From: Epichloe hybrida
Lineage: Eukaryota; Ascomycota; Sordariomycetes; Hypocreales; Clavicipitaceae
Assembly (NCBI GenBank): GCA_019022495.1
Contig: JAFEKR010000031.1
Coordinates: forward strand, 310,001 to 374,000
DNA: 64,000 nucleotides
Reading direction: 5' to 3'
Shown: positions 12,088 to 23,006 of the stretch, piece by piece
Numbering within the stretch: position 1 is the first letter of the stretch
Layout: each line of letters opens with the position of its first letter
Notes under the pieces: generated by a model
What the model saw: the letters and a program-made list of their open reading frames with translations, nothing else
Databases searched by the model: none
What the model was told of the DNA's origin: nothing
Program-made: the position numbers and the translations under genes

Positions 12088-14429
12088 ATGGACAGCAAGC
12101 GCAAGGCAAACGGCCATGCTGCTGTCGAGGTGGAAGATCGATCCGCGAAACGACGTAAACTGGCCGTAAGTTCTGACTTCGCTACGTGTCTCACGACATT
12201 GTAGCGTAGCACGATGATGTGTCCGAATTCTGTCTAACACGAGATGATCTTTCAAAGGAATTCGACTTGTCCAAAGGCGAGTCTCGCGAATCGACAACAG
12301 CTTACGGTCAAGCATTTCTTGAACAAATTCGGCGCACACAAGACAAAAGGTATTCTTTCTCAAGTCGGGACTTTCACATTCTGCAGCTACCAAGTCGGGC
12401 TGACAAGGTTTGAATTGCAGTGGGCGACTTGTGGCAACGTATTTTGAGAAGCTCCTCCCCCGAGAAGGAAACGCGGACTATTACAAACGCACGCGAATGC
12501 CGATTTCTCTCGAAACCATCGAAGAGAAGCTCAACAATGGCCAATTTAAGAATCTTGCACAGTTGGAAAGCTACTTCAAGCGAATGATAGCCAACGCCAA
12601 GGAATTTTACCCTCGCTCATCCGCAGTATTCGATGATGCAGAGCGTGTGCGGAAAGCGTTGAGCAATTACATGACCAAGAACAATCCTGCTTATCAGAAA
12701 CGTGGTTATCAAGCTGTTCCGACTCCCCTTCCTCCTGAGAACGGCGAGGAGGCGGAGGAGGAAGAAGAAGAAGAAGAAGAGGATGACGACGAAGATGCGG
12801 AGGGGGAGGAGGCAGAGCAGGAGGGGAGAGAGGAGGAAGAGGAGGAAGAAGAGCCTGCTTCTAGGCGAAGGTCGATCATATTGAAAAGAATAGGTTCTGG
12901 GCGGCCGTCAAGAAATTCGACTTCTTATGCCGACAGCCCACGGCGAGCCAAAGCGAGTAGCCGCCCCGATCACGAATACTACAACGTCCCTTTCAAAGGA
13001 TTGACCTTTCAGCAAGCCCAGGAGAAAGTTGTGGAAGAACTCCTGCGGTACAAGGAGCCTGAGTATGTCGCATCCGTCGGGTGTTCTCTATAGAAAATGC
13101 AGCTGACTTGGTTTTGTTTTAGATACGAAGGATACTTCGAACCGTTTGTCAACTTGCCGCCCCGCTCGTTGAGAGACTATTATCGGGTTGTTGCGGATCC
13201 TTTGTCATTGAAAAAGCTGCAGAAAGAGGTCCTGGGCGTTCAAGGTCGTGGCGATCCCACTGGCACAAGTGATTTCAAAAACTGGAATGCCTTCGAGGAA
13301 CGAGCAAAACTCTTGTGGTCGAATGCGTACTTCTATAATGAAGAAGGCAGCGAAATCCACGATCTGGCCCAAGAACTCGAGGTAAGTGCCAACTCGTCCG
13401 TCACGGAAACCTTTAAACGACTAATATTTGGAACTAGAAAGCATTTCATGACCTGATAACGAAGGCGCGAGCAGCTGTTCAAGAACCAACACAGGCCAAG
13501 ATCAAATTGAAGGTTGGGCAATCTACTGACACCCCGAACTCGTCGAAAAGAGTGACCATTCACGTTGGTGGCCGAACAAATTCTGTTGACCCACCAGCGC
13601 CTCAGACAGCACAGTCTACCGAAACGTCTGCTGGTGTCCCTCCCGTCAACGGCACGATACGGCAGCCGGCACTGGATGCAGCACGAGGTGCTTCCGCCTC
13701 AGCTCCTTCGCCCAGCCCTTCCACGCATGTCGGTCTCAAGGCAGAAGATGCTTCAAGAATGTCGCCGGCAATTCTGGCGCAAACCCCTGGAGCCATACCA
13801 GGGCCTCTGGCAGCGGCACCAACTCAATTTCCACAACTACTACCACCACCACCACCTGGACCACCTCAAATACAATCGATGAACCCAATGGCCCCAGGCT
13901 ATGTTGAACCCAAGAGGTTGCGTGCCCCTGGGAAAGGTGTGTACAGACACTGTAAACTCCTATTACTCCTGCTAAAAATTACTGACATTTCATTCTCCTA
14001 CCCTTCTAATAAGGTATCAAAGATGCGCTCATGTCCAGACTACGAATCCAACTTCATCCGGGAATGCAAGCCGATAACCCTGTTCTTCTCGATGTCCACC
14101 CTCTTCCCCGAGAAATGCAACATTCCGGCACTGTCAACCTCCCGCCAAGCTTCAACCGCGTCTTCATCCTCCCCCTCCTCCCCGATTTCCTGCAAGATCG
14201 CCAATACAGCCTCTGGGTCCTCATCGACAAGCAGCCTCTCAAGCCATGCCACCAACCCATTCCAAACCAGCTACCACAGGAGCGCGCCTTTGACGTCATG
14301 CTCCATCCAGGCGTCAACGTCATTGAAGCGCATCTCATTGCCGCTGTGCCTAAGCATGAGCGCGAGCAAGTTGGCGCAGAAGTTGAACTAGAAGTATTTA
14401 CGGCCTTTGTCAATGTTCTTCGACATTAA
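12088..14429 (+). CDS. RSC4: Double-bromodomain chromatin remodelling subunit, Rsc4-like
   Basis: Predicted subunit of the RSC/SWI-SNF type remodelling complex, reading acetylated histones in the nucleus. Six exons: 12088-12165, 12258-12349, 12421-13062, 13123-13381, 13438-13936, 14014-14429; 661 aa. The second exon start is fixed by a TCTAAC branch point 24 nt before TTTCAAAG. Bromodomain 1 spans about residues 60-140 (ATYFEKLLPREGNADYY, RTRMPISLETIEEKL); a Glu/Asp-rich tract follows at about 155-195; bromodomain 2 spans about 240-345 (EPFVNLPPRSLRDYYRVVADP, then NAYFYNEEGSEI). A Pro-rich linker (PPPPPGPP) precedes a C-terminal domain beginning near KDALMSRLRIQLHPG. Tandem bromodomains plus this C-terminal block are the Rsc4 layout; Rsc1/2 would carry a BAH domain, which I do not see. 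Confidence 0.88.
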
Positions 14430-14911
14430 GTTGCTGCAGTGGGGTGGGGGCGTAAATGGGAATAATAACGCCTGATCTGTGTTGGATGAAGAAAAGATTT
14501 TCGGAGTTCAGTGTGTTTGATTATCGTACGCTGGGCATGCATTGAAACCTGTAGCTCTTCTTTTCTCCTTTTCTACTTTCACTTTTTCTCACCATGCTGG
14601 ACCGTCGTAGCTCATGAGGGCGTATTAGTAACTATATGGAAGATGGTGCATCTTGATACTATAGTTTGTGGAATGGAAAAAAAGAATAAAAAAGAACGCT
14701 TTATATTCAATCGCCAAGGACTCACAATTTGGAGTGAAGACGCTATTAACAGAACTGACTTCCAAATGTAGCCCTATGACGATCTATGGTATCATTTTGT
14801 AAACCGTCCGGGCGCCGTAGCCACGCCGGATACACTTCCTCCAATTTACATCGTCGACAATATTGTACAGGAATAGAAAGGGGTGATTCCGGATTTCATC
14901 TTTTCATCTTC
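14430..14911. other. Intergenic, convergent 3' flanks
   Basis: Between the stops of the Rsc4-like gene (+) and the membrane protein gene (-). AT-leaning sequence with AATAAA-like words near 14686; no gene seen. Confidence 0.4.
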
Positions 14912-16359
14912 TTAGCCAGAAGCTGGCCTCTGCTTCAGGTGAACCAAGTGTTTGAGGCCCGTCTGAATAGCCATGTAAGTCTTCTGCTTGGGATCATACC
15001 AGCCCACGACATACACGGCCATAAGTGCATTCTTCCCTTGAAGCTCCACTAGGCCGTCCACGCGGATGCAACCGCGGCTCGGGGGCTGTTTCACCGGCTG
15101 CCAATTCTTACTGAATGTCATGGATGCGTCGTGCAAGGCGCCTTGGATCCGAGGGTCGAGTTGACTATCATTCCCGAATGGAGATCCGAACAAATCTACA
15201 GCGCTGGTCGGGACCGGGATATTGGTCGGGTTATCGGCGCGGCCCGAGACCTTCACAGCTTTTTTCCCGGGGGTGCCTAGCCCGCCTTGTTCCTTCATGC
15301 GATTGATCGCGACGGTTTGCCACGACGTGTCTTGGGGTGGTTCTGTGCTGAGGCCAAGTGCTTTGGCTACATCTTGAGCCGTTTGTCTACACAGGGAGTT
15401 GACAAAGGTCCAGACTGTGAGGGCTACTGCTTTGGGATAGATTGCCATGTCAAGATGGCTTGCCGCGAGGGAGTCGATCGGGCGGTCGCCCCAGGATATT
15501 CCATCATCGTCAATAATGATCCTTCAAATTGGTTAGCATAACGACCACAGTGGATTCATTGGTTTGTACCTGCTCTTAACTTACCCAGATACGTAATGTT
15601 TTGGCGGTGGTGCGGGAGGATATAGGATATCGAGCCACATCTTCTTCAGCTTAATATCTTTCCCTCCTAACAACCTGACATAACCGGGGTTCTTTTCGAC
15701 CCCACGTCTTATCATTTCGGCCAATCCGACTGTCATGGAAGTTTAGCTCATGAGCTTGTAAAAAATGTATCGAGTCAGGTTTTTTGGTGTATTTCGTACA
15801 TTTTATGTCCTTTTGCGCCTGCTGGTCCTTGTTTACGGCCAAAAAGGCTAGCCATTCTGGGTCAGATCCTTTATATGGCGGCTGCTTTACTTCGTTTGTT
15901 GTAAAAGGAAACGGAAGAAATAACAATGGCTCATCTGTTTCTTCCGCGAGCTCTTCCATCTCTCGTTTTTCCTTTTCTGATAAATTTTCCCACTCATGGT
16001 CGGCCCAGTCCAGCAGCGGATCGAAAACGACGGTGGCAAAGATCTGCCAGCATACGTAGAAGGAGATCGTCGTAAACGCTATGCGGCTGCAGAGTTTGGG
16101 ATCAATATGGCGAACCTATGCGAAAAGTGGCGAATACATAATACTTGACATACCCTAACCGTCTTCGAAAAGCATGTGATTTAGGCGCAGTCGTAGGTTG
16201 AGGAAAATAGACAGGAACATCGTGGGGCAGTTTGTTCCGTCTGAAAGGCCATAGAGAGAGCTGTCGACTAATTTGAGGCACTCGGCGCGCGACTGTATTA
16301 GACGTCGACGAGGTGAGTATCGAAGGGCGCCTAAAAGCGGCCGCCGCACGAGGCAGCAT
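14912..16359 (-). CDS. Conserved fungal protein, probably mitochondrial membrane
   Basis: I do not recognise a named function. Four exons: 16359-16154, 16086-15800, 15729-15585, 15521-14912; 415 aa. The first intron uses the CTCTGCAG acceptor; the nearer CGCATAG would bring a stop codon. The second intron has a GAGCTAAAC branch point. Residues 1-45 are Arg/Ser/Ala-rich without acids (likely mitochondrial presequence). One hydrophobic segment follows at about 69-90 (IAFTTISFYVCWQIFATVV), then a glutamate-rich loop, a conserved-looking PPYKGSDPEWLAF box, and a C-terminal domain with RGCIRVDGLVELQG and a final VGWYDPKQKTYM. This order suggests a single-pass inner-membrane protein with a large soluble domain, similar to uncharacterised ascomycete proteins I remember; function is unknown. 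Confidence 0.75.
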
Positions 16360-16796
16360 GTCTGTCCGTTATCGCTCGCGGCGCACAGTAGCACGAGCGA
16401 CTGAAGACACAATGGCCCCTGGCAGCAAGTCTCCTTGCGAGTTCACCGGATGATGAGACAAGACACCAAGGAGCAAAGCGCCGCGCGATGAACGAGAGAA
16501 TAAATATAGGAAACGGAAACGGAAACGAAAGGCAGAACGAGGAGGCAAGACTCCAGATTATCCGATGCTTGGCTACCACGGGGTGGGTGTTGTATACTCC
16601 GGAGTGGGGTGCTCCTCCCACGCCCTCGTGGGCAGGAAGCACCGGAGTATTTGGCGCCGCAGCTCCGACGCGTTGCCGCCGCCTGCCTCCCTCAACACCC
16701 AGCGTGGGTGGACCACACCACCCATGATGTGACGTCTCAAGCTCTCAGCCCAACAACAACCAAGAAGCTTCACGGTTCACGGTTCACGGACTCATC
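16360..16796. promoter_or_regulatory. Divergent intergenic region with imperfect palindrome
   Basis: Between divergent starts at 16359 (-) and 16797 (+). It holds the 57-nt imperfect palindrome at 16594-16650 and a TTCACGG tandem (three copies, 16770-16789) ending just upstream of the right-hand start codon. TATA-like AATAAATATA lies near 16500. Confidence 0.4.
16594..16650. repeat. Imperfect inverted repeat, hairpin-forming
   Basis: Outer arms ATACTCC (16594-16600) and GGAGTAT (16644-16650) pair perfectly. Inside them GGTGCT pairs with AGCACC and CCCACG with CGTGGG around a CCCT loop, leaving small internal bulges. The outer arms share the ACTCC/GGAGT core of the elements seen at 27.7 and 53-58 kb. 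Confidence 0.6.
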
Positions 16797-18013
16797 ATGA
16801 AGCTCATCGCTGGGCTCATTGCCGCCCTTGCCGGTTGCGCTACGGCAGCGCAGCAATCAGCCGAAGTCTACATTGTTTCCAGAGGAGATGTGTCGTCGCC
16901 ACCTGCTGTCACTCCTAGTCTCGCCAGACTGCTGATTCTGCAACGGTTAGCTTCGAATGGTCAGGGATTCCTTCAATATGACATCCCCGACGGCGTCGAT
17001 ACCGAGAAAGCTATGTCTTTCCTGAATCGTTTTGGAAAGTCGATCCCGTCGCTCTTCTCGGCCGGCGAAACCACGCTGCCAAATCAGCTCGTCTTGATGC
17101 TAGACGTCATGAGTGACTCGCACATGAAGGAACTTCGCAAAGCACTCAGCATTAGCCCATCATTTACAATCGCGGATCCACCTGCCGACAGAGCACATAA
17201 GGAGCTGATAGAGCTGGATTTGATTGACAAATTGGGCGTGGCTGATGGCAACAAGTGTTCCATTCAGCAAATCGCAAATCCTATGGAGAACTGCTGGAAT
17301 GGCAAGTCTTCCGTAGTGGCGAAATATAGCATGAATAAGGCAAGTTTCCGTCGCAAAACGCGTGTCGAACACACTCGACCGCAGAGTGATACATTTGGTT
17401 TGAACTAACGACTACTCAGGATCCGGAGATATTCAAGCACGTTGCCAAGCAGGTTGCGCAGCTTGTCCAGCTCGCCAAGTCTGGAGACCTTGAAACAACC
17501 ATCATTGCGCTGCCTTCTACTAGAAGTTCCAGCCAGTGGTCGGAAGAGCAGCAGGAACTGCGTCGTCGACAAGCAGAGCAAGTCATGTCAGCAATCGACA
17601 AGCCTAAAGCGGAACCTCAAACGACCTCGCCGTCTACGCCGGAACCCGTGATCTTCGCCCCTAGTGGTCGCATTGCTTCGTGCTACGATACTGAGTCAGC
17701 CTGTAACGAGGCAACGCGTAACTGCACCGGCCACGGAGCATGCAAAGATAAGTATGCAAGTGGTGATGGGGCAAAGACTGCTGCCTCGTGCTTTGCTTGC
17801 CACTGTCAAGCAACGAGAAATAAGAATACATCGTTGACACATTGGGGCGGTTCGTCATGTGCCAAACAAGACGTCAGTGTGCCCTTCTGGCTATTTGCCG
17901 GATTTACATTGGCCATGGTTGGCATTCTGTCCATGTCCGTTGGCTTACTGTACAGTGTTGGGGAGGAGAAGCTTCCAGGTGTGATTGGAGCTGGTGTCTC
18001 GCGAAACAAATAG
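16797..18013 (+). CDS. Vps3844 (DUF3844) domain membrane protein
   Basis: Fungal type I membrane protein with a C-terminal Vps3844 domain, a family linked by name to vacuolar/ER sorting; exact role unproven. Two exons, 16797-17339 and 17420-18013, 378 aa. The intron begins with GC, not GT: the exon ends AATAAG and the intron starts GCAAGT, ending CTACTCAG with a GAACTAACG branch point; no GT donor keeps the frame. Residues 1-18 form a signal peptide (MKLIAGLIAALAGCATAAQ). The lumenal part ends in a Cys-rich module (CYDTESAC, NCTGHGAC, CFACHC, GSSC) resembling the usual DUF3844 EGF-like stretch, followed by one transmembrane helix, VPFWLFAGFTLAMVGILSM, and a short tail. Length and domain order match the family as I remember it. 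Confidence 0.85.
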
Positions 18014-18749
18014 ATGGGAAAATTAATGCTAGTGGAGAAGCTTTCTTTGTCTGGTTTGGAGTTCCTGTTGGTCAATAAACGAGGAAGAATTGTAACATAG
18101 GTGTATCACACGGCGTCAATCGCTACTGAGCGTCCACTGGGTGCTATCCTTATCTTTTTTTTTTTCAGTACATTGAGTGATCCCAGATCCATCATATAAA
18201 TATTACATGTGCCTTTCAACTCGGCAGTATGTGCATTCCTGGGCTTTAAGCCATGCCTTCTTGCTCTTTTCCGGGTTGTGATGTGTCCACACAAATCCAC
18301 CATCTGATCAGTGCATATGATCAGAATATACGCTCATAGTATACACGCAAGAAATTTGGTTAAAATAAGATCCAACGTCAGCATATTGCTAAGCTGTGAT
18401 CATGTACATGTAAGTTTGGTGGTGATACGGGCGGATCGGATCAGGACCCAGCGTCATTACGACAACGCGGCGTTTTTGGCACTACCCGCAAGGGCTTGAC
18501 CAATTACGCAATGGGTCGACTGATGAAACCAGGGGCGGACTTTTCCGTCGACTGCCGGCTCATCGTCACACTTTCCAATCCACATCTCAAAGCTTCTATT
18601 TCCTTTTTACGAAAAAAAGCCCGCCGGAGTTCATACCAATACAGCCGGAAATAACTCGACTGAGACGCCGCCAGACTGTGCAAGCCAGCTTAGACGCAGC
18701 GAGGTCATGTGATAGAACGCGGCGAGGTCATGTGATAGAACTGACCGCC
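18014..18749. other. Intergenic upstream of the Zn2Cys6 gene
   Basis: No gene seen. Contains a T-run at 18156-18167 and, at its right end, a 20-nt direct repeat in the leader of the next gene (18699-18741). Confidence 0.4.
18699..18741 (+). repeat. 20-nt direct repeat just upstream of start codon
   Basis: The sequence GCGAGGTCATGTGATAGAAC occurs at 18699-18718 and again at 18722-18741, a 23-nt period, ending 8 nt before the ATG at 18750. Each copy carries CATGTG, an E-box core of the type bound by bHLH factors. Whether it acts in promoter or leader is unknown. Confidence 0.7.
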
Positions 18750-21379
18750 ATGGCGAACCGAGCTGGCGAAGATAAAGCAGACACGACCAAGCTTCCAACG
18801 GCGAAATGGGGAGCGGCATGCGCTGCGTGTGCCACGGCAAAAGCAAAATGCATTCGGTCAAATCCTGACCAAAACGCAAAGTGCGACAGGTACATAAGAC
18901 TTGCCTATAACCCTGTTAGTCTTTGCTGACAATGGTGGTCACTGGTTCCCAACTGCCGCCTCATCAGCCACTCACTAATATGTTGGTATTGTTGGCTAAC
19001 ACGAATTGTTGACATGAAGGTGCCAAAGACTTTTGAAAGAATGCACGGGACAGGTTCATCGGCCACGCAAGAAGAGACAAGCCAAACCTTCGTAAGTCGA
19101 TTTCTCAGTCGATTTTCAAATTAGAGGAGTTCCCGCGACGGTGCATTATCTACGCGATCGGACCTCGGCTCGGCTCAATTCAAGCGAGCGGGCTGGCTTT
19201 TGATCCAGTCCAAAATCGTCACAATGCGCTGATATTCGAGAAATAGTCGGACGGCACAGATTGAGGAAAGACTCAATGGCCTGGTCAATCTTCTTCAGGC
19301 TTCTGGAGAATTATCCAGCAACCACACTCCGCTTAATACTCTTAGCGATGCCGCTGCCAGTGAACAATCGGCCATGGCCCAAGACACACCGTCAGCGAGC
19401 TCCACGACATCGTATCAACCATATTCAAATACTTTGACGATCCCGGAAACTTACAACTCGAACGCAGTTCCGTCGTGCATCTGCCGACCACAACCCGGGA
19501 GTGCGCCTCCTCCCCCAGATTCTGACGATGTGCTGTTGGAGCTCTTTAGGACCCAGATGCAACCTCTGTTTCCGTTCGTCATTATTCCACCATCGATCAG
19601 TGCTTCTGAATTACAAGCCAGTAGACCATTCTTGATGTCTGCCATTAGGATGGTCACCTCGTTCAGAAACCTCAGGTCAATGAGCGCTCAACTGTACCGG
19701 CTCATGAGCCACGTTGCAGATCACGTTCTCTTGCGATCGGCTCGGTCGCTGGAACTTCTCCAAGGCATCTTGGTCATGATCGCCTGGCATCAATATCACT
19801 GCTTGATACATGCTCAACTGAATAACCTCCTTTCACTGGCCATGAGTATGGTGTCAGATCTATCGCTGAACTATCCTCCCGGGGTGCGCGAGCAAGCTCG
19901 GCTGATGGTGGCCCGGCCAGATGAGCCAGCTGGTCGTACAAACGAAGAAAGAAGAGCCCTCCTCGGCGTGTGGTTTCTCACATGCAAGTGAGTTCTTGCA
20001 AACTTGCAAAAATTACGTGAGGGCGCCCAACTAACACCAAGCAAGTGTCTCCGTCAGCCTCAATCGAATAGAATCAATGAAATATACGCCATATGTTCAA
20101 GAATGCTTAAAGGTTCTCGAAAACGGGAGAGAGTACGAGTCCGACATTACTCTGATGTATCTCATTCGGATACAGAGATTAACGGAGCGAATATTCGAGT
20201 TCACGTCCAAGGACAGGGCTGAGGAAGATATTCCTGGTATTCCCTCCGCCCCAACGTCGGCTTACATAGCGGCTTTCCAGAAAGAAATTGATAGTATACG
20301 CGATAGTCTGCCCGCAAGGCTTCAGAACGATAGTATGTGGAACATCCCTTTTGCTGTTGAGCTCCACTTCTCGTCTTGATGGCGCTGACCTTGTACTAGG
20401 CGTGTTCATGACCTATCTTAATACCGCAAAACTGCGCCTCTACGAGCCGCCTGCCGTCGACATCACCTTGGTAAAATCCCTTGTGGAATCCATGACTGCC
20501 GGTCAAATCGGTCGTGGCACGCCACTTGACAAAATGTATCAATCAAGTGCAGCGCTTCGAAACTGGTTCGATGACTGGGCACTCGTTCCTGCCTCTTCAT
20601 ATTTCCGACACCCACTCTCCAGCATGTCTCAGCTTGTGTACGCGTTGACAATGCTCGGTAGGTGGGCGCAATTGGCAACACCTAGAACAGTGTATGAGGG
20701 AGCCACGCCGATGCCAGTTGGCGACGGCAGTTCTATGTACAGCTCAGACTCTCAAATCCCGACCAAAAGCTTGGCTGAGAACAGGCTACCACAGAAGCAC
20801 AACCAGGGTGGTGATCCAAAGCAGCAATGTGGTGATCAAGACCTTATTCAGGCTGTGGCTGCCCTACAGCTCCAGCTCCAGTCACAGCCAGGTTTAATCA
20901 TCAACATTCCCGGGATTCTTTCCACAGTGTGCACGAGATGCGAACAAGTCAACAACCTCTACCAACAAACTTTGCCCGAAGATGAAAAGACAGAAAATAA
21001 CGTATGGACATTCAGTGCCCTCAAAGTTCGCATAACCCGCGTGAAGTTGGAGAAATGGGCCGAAACTGTCGCTGCTGCCGCTGAGGGCTCATATCGAGTA
21101 GGCAAGGTGGGAAATGTCCAACATTGGCGAGGTTCATACCCGCAGACATCGGATGCAACTGGAAACATGGGTCAGCCTGCTGGCGGTCTCGTCAGCAATT
21201 GCTTTGAACAGGACCAGACCCAGATCCATAACGTCTTGGGCAGCACACCATGGACATCCGACTTGCTGGACGGCATTGACCCTACTCTCTGGTTTGGTGG
21301 CTACTTGGACTGGGGTACGCTGGCGATGAACTCCATGGCTAACCCACTGGGGCCAGGGGAACCGTCCCAACAGGTGTAA
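18750..21379 (+). CDS. Zn2Cys6 fungal transcription factor
   Basis: Nuclear DNA-binding regulator of unknown pathway. Five exons: 18750-18889, 19020-19091, 19247-19987, 20046-20332, 20400-21379; 739 aa. The binuclear zinc cluster is split by intron 1: Cys24, Cys27, Cys34, Cys45 in exon 1 and Cys48, Cys55 in exons 1/2, giving C-x2-C-x6-C-x10-C-x2-C-x6-C. A basic stretch HRPRKKRQ follows, then a short coiled-coil-like helix (IEERLNGLVNLLQ). The middle homology region contains DVLLELFRTQMQPLFPFVII and the block RYTPY-like KYTPYVQECLKVL. The C-terminus has Gln/Asp/Trp-rich patches such as WTSDLLDGIDPTLWF, which could be an activation region. The cluster plus RPRKKR resembles a broad group of C6 regulators that includes weak-acid response factors, but I do not assign one. 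No metabolic cluster adjoins it. Confidence 0.88.
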
Positions 21380-22246
21380 GTGAGAAAATGATTGCAATAA
21401 TGATGAGCGCTCTGGGACAGGGATTCAAAACAATTGTGGGACGAACAAGGGATGATGATAGATTGTATGAAGCAAACATCTACTCCCTTGAATGATATGA
21501 TGTACCTGAGATGCAACGTTTCATATAGAATTGAGGCAAGAGGAGAATGACACTATCCCGAAGTATCATGAATGCCACTGAGCGGGGCATGCGACTGAGC
21601 TCTGATTCATTCGACTTCAGCCGCGCCACGTTCTGCCGCTACATCCGCATTACGCTTCACAGGCCGCGCGAAATGATTTCCCAGAGACACAACCGAGGGA
21701 CCCTTTCATTCAGCCTGTTAAAGAAAGGCAGTCATCATTCGTGTTCAGGCATGGCGGCTACTCAGAGCCAACATACCCCGCCATGGTGGGCATCCTTTCC
21801 GGAGTCAAAAGCCACCAACTTGACGTGAATCTTATTCCTATCATGTTGGGAAGCTCAAATGGTCGCGGCCCCGAGTGCGCCGGCTGGATGCAAGACTATC
21901 TCAACGAAGTCGGCGAAGCAAGCATGTCATCCATCAGCCATTTTGAGAGGAGGCATCAAGGGCTGGCAGAGTACATATGATGTTAGAATGATGGACTGGT
22001 ACGATGGAAAGTTTTGGACGCAGCAAAATGCGCAGTTTGGTGTCTCTTCTTTTGTGTTGCGGCCCCTCCTGCCCGACTGCGACACATCTTACAGGAGAAC
22101 ACATGAATAAATAATATGCATAGACAAAACCAATCCCGTTCCGAGTCACCATTCATCATCCGAGAACGCCAGACAAAGTTGTCTTCTTTTTTCTTTTCTT
22201 GCCTAAATTTCCCATTTCAGTCCCTGTTGAGTAAGTATCCTTTTGC
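21380..22246. other. Intergenic, convergent 3' flanks
   Basis: Between the stops of the Zn2Cys6 gene (+) and SmG (-). Short overlapping open frames near 21741-21980 have no recognisable content. No gene supported. Confidence 0.4.
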
Positions 22247-22765
22247 TCATCGGTGGTGGTGGTCTCCTCGTCGGTCGTCACCGCCGATTCGGTCTAGAGC
22301 TTCCATCATGACGACTGAGTTGCCACGAATGACCTGCGAGAATATTTAGTCTCGTCTATGGCGTGTAAAAATCAATCTCGCTTGAAGCAACTTACGACCA
22401 TTCCAATCTTGACCTTCTCGCCGCCCTCTTTCTCTTCGACAGCTTCGTCGAGGACAATGTTCAAAAAGACCTGTTGCGGGGGGTCAGTTCAGGCCAGTCC
22501 ATAGTTTGAAGCTTGATGCAACTTACGTCGTAGCCACGCAAGACTCCAATGACCTTGCGACTGCCGTTCAATTGCACGAAGAGTCTCTTCTCGAGGTACT
22601 AATAAGCTTGTTAGAACCAGATCGATTCTTGTGCGAATAGTCCACAGTCCACAGTCCACAATCATTTTCCCAAGAGACATGCCCAGTTCAACTTCACAAC
22701 TGTGTTTGTTTAGTTATGTGGTAGGTGAGGAATACCTTCTTGAGCTCAGGTTGCGCGGGCGCCAT
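22247..22765 (-). CDS. SMX2: Small nuclear ribonucleoprotein SmG
   Basis: Core Sm protein of spliceosomal snRNPs, part of the heptameric ring on U1, U2, U4 and U5 snRNA. Four small exons: 22765-22736 (10 codons), 22598-22527 (24), 22470-22396 (25), 22333-22247 (28 plus stop), all in phase 0 with GTAAGT/GTATTC donors; 87 aa. Sm1 motif covers RLFVQLNGSRKVIGVLRGYD and the following VFLNIVLDEA; Sm2 is VVIRGNSVVMMEAL with the conserved IRGN. SmG is recognised by the LEKRLFVQLNG start and MMEALDRIGG end. A His/Arg tail (GDDRRGDHHHR) extends slightly beyond the usual 75-80 aa. The gene is missed by simple ORF scanning because each exon is tiny. It is divergent from Ntr2, another splicing gene, 241 bp away. 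Confidence 0.93.
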
Positions 22766-23006
22766 CTTGAGCTATGTAATTATTACGTTTCCGATGTGCC
22801 GAGTGCGTGCTTATGCTTCTTCTGTCGGCATCGCTCAACCTGCGAGAACTAGCATGCGCCCCGGCCCAAATTTCCAGTCACGTGCTGATAAGATAGCTGG
22901 CGCGTTGTGTCGTGAGCTTCCACGACCGTTGACGCTACTAAGGGTTTTTTTTTTGGAAGAAGACCAGACTTATCAAATCCTCGTTATTCAAAATCATGAG
23001 TGGAAA
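22766..23006. promoter_or_regulatory. Divergent promoter, SmG / Ntr2
   Basis: Only 241 bp separate the start codons of two spliceosome genes, so they very likely share promoter elements. The word GTCACGTGC at 22877-22885 contains a CACGTG E-box core; its role is unknown. Confidence 0.5.

Noticed and set aside
12166..12209. Alternative first intron of the Rsc4-like gene ending GCGTAG
   Set aside because: 44 nt is very short and the TCTAAC branch point lies beyond it; the 92-nt version ending TTTCAAAG is better supported and matches the family start.
16119..16153. Short first intron in the 14.9-16.4 kb gene ending CGCATAG
   Set aside because: It would lead into a stop codon; the CTCTGCAG acceptor at 16087 keeps the frame.
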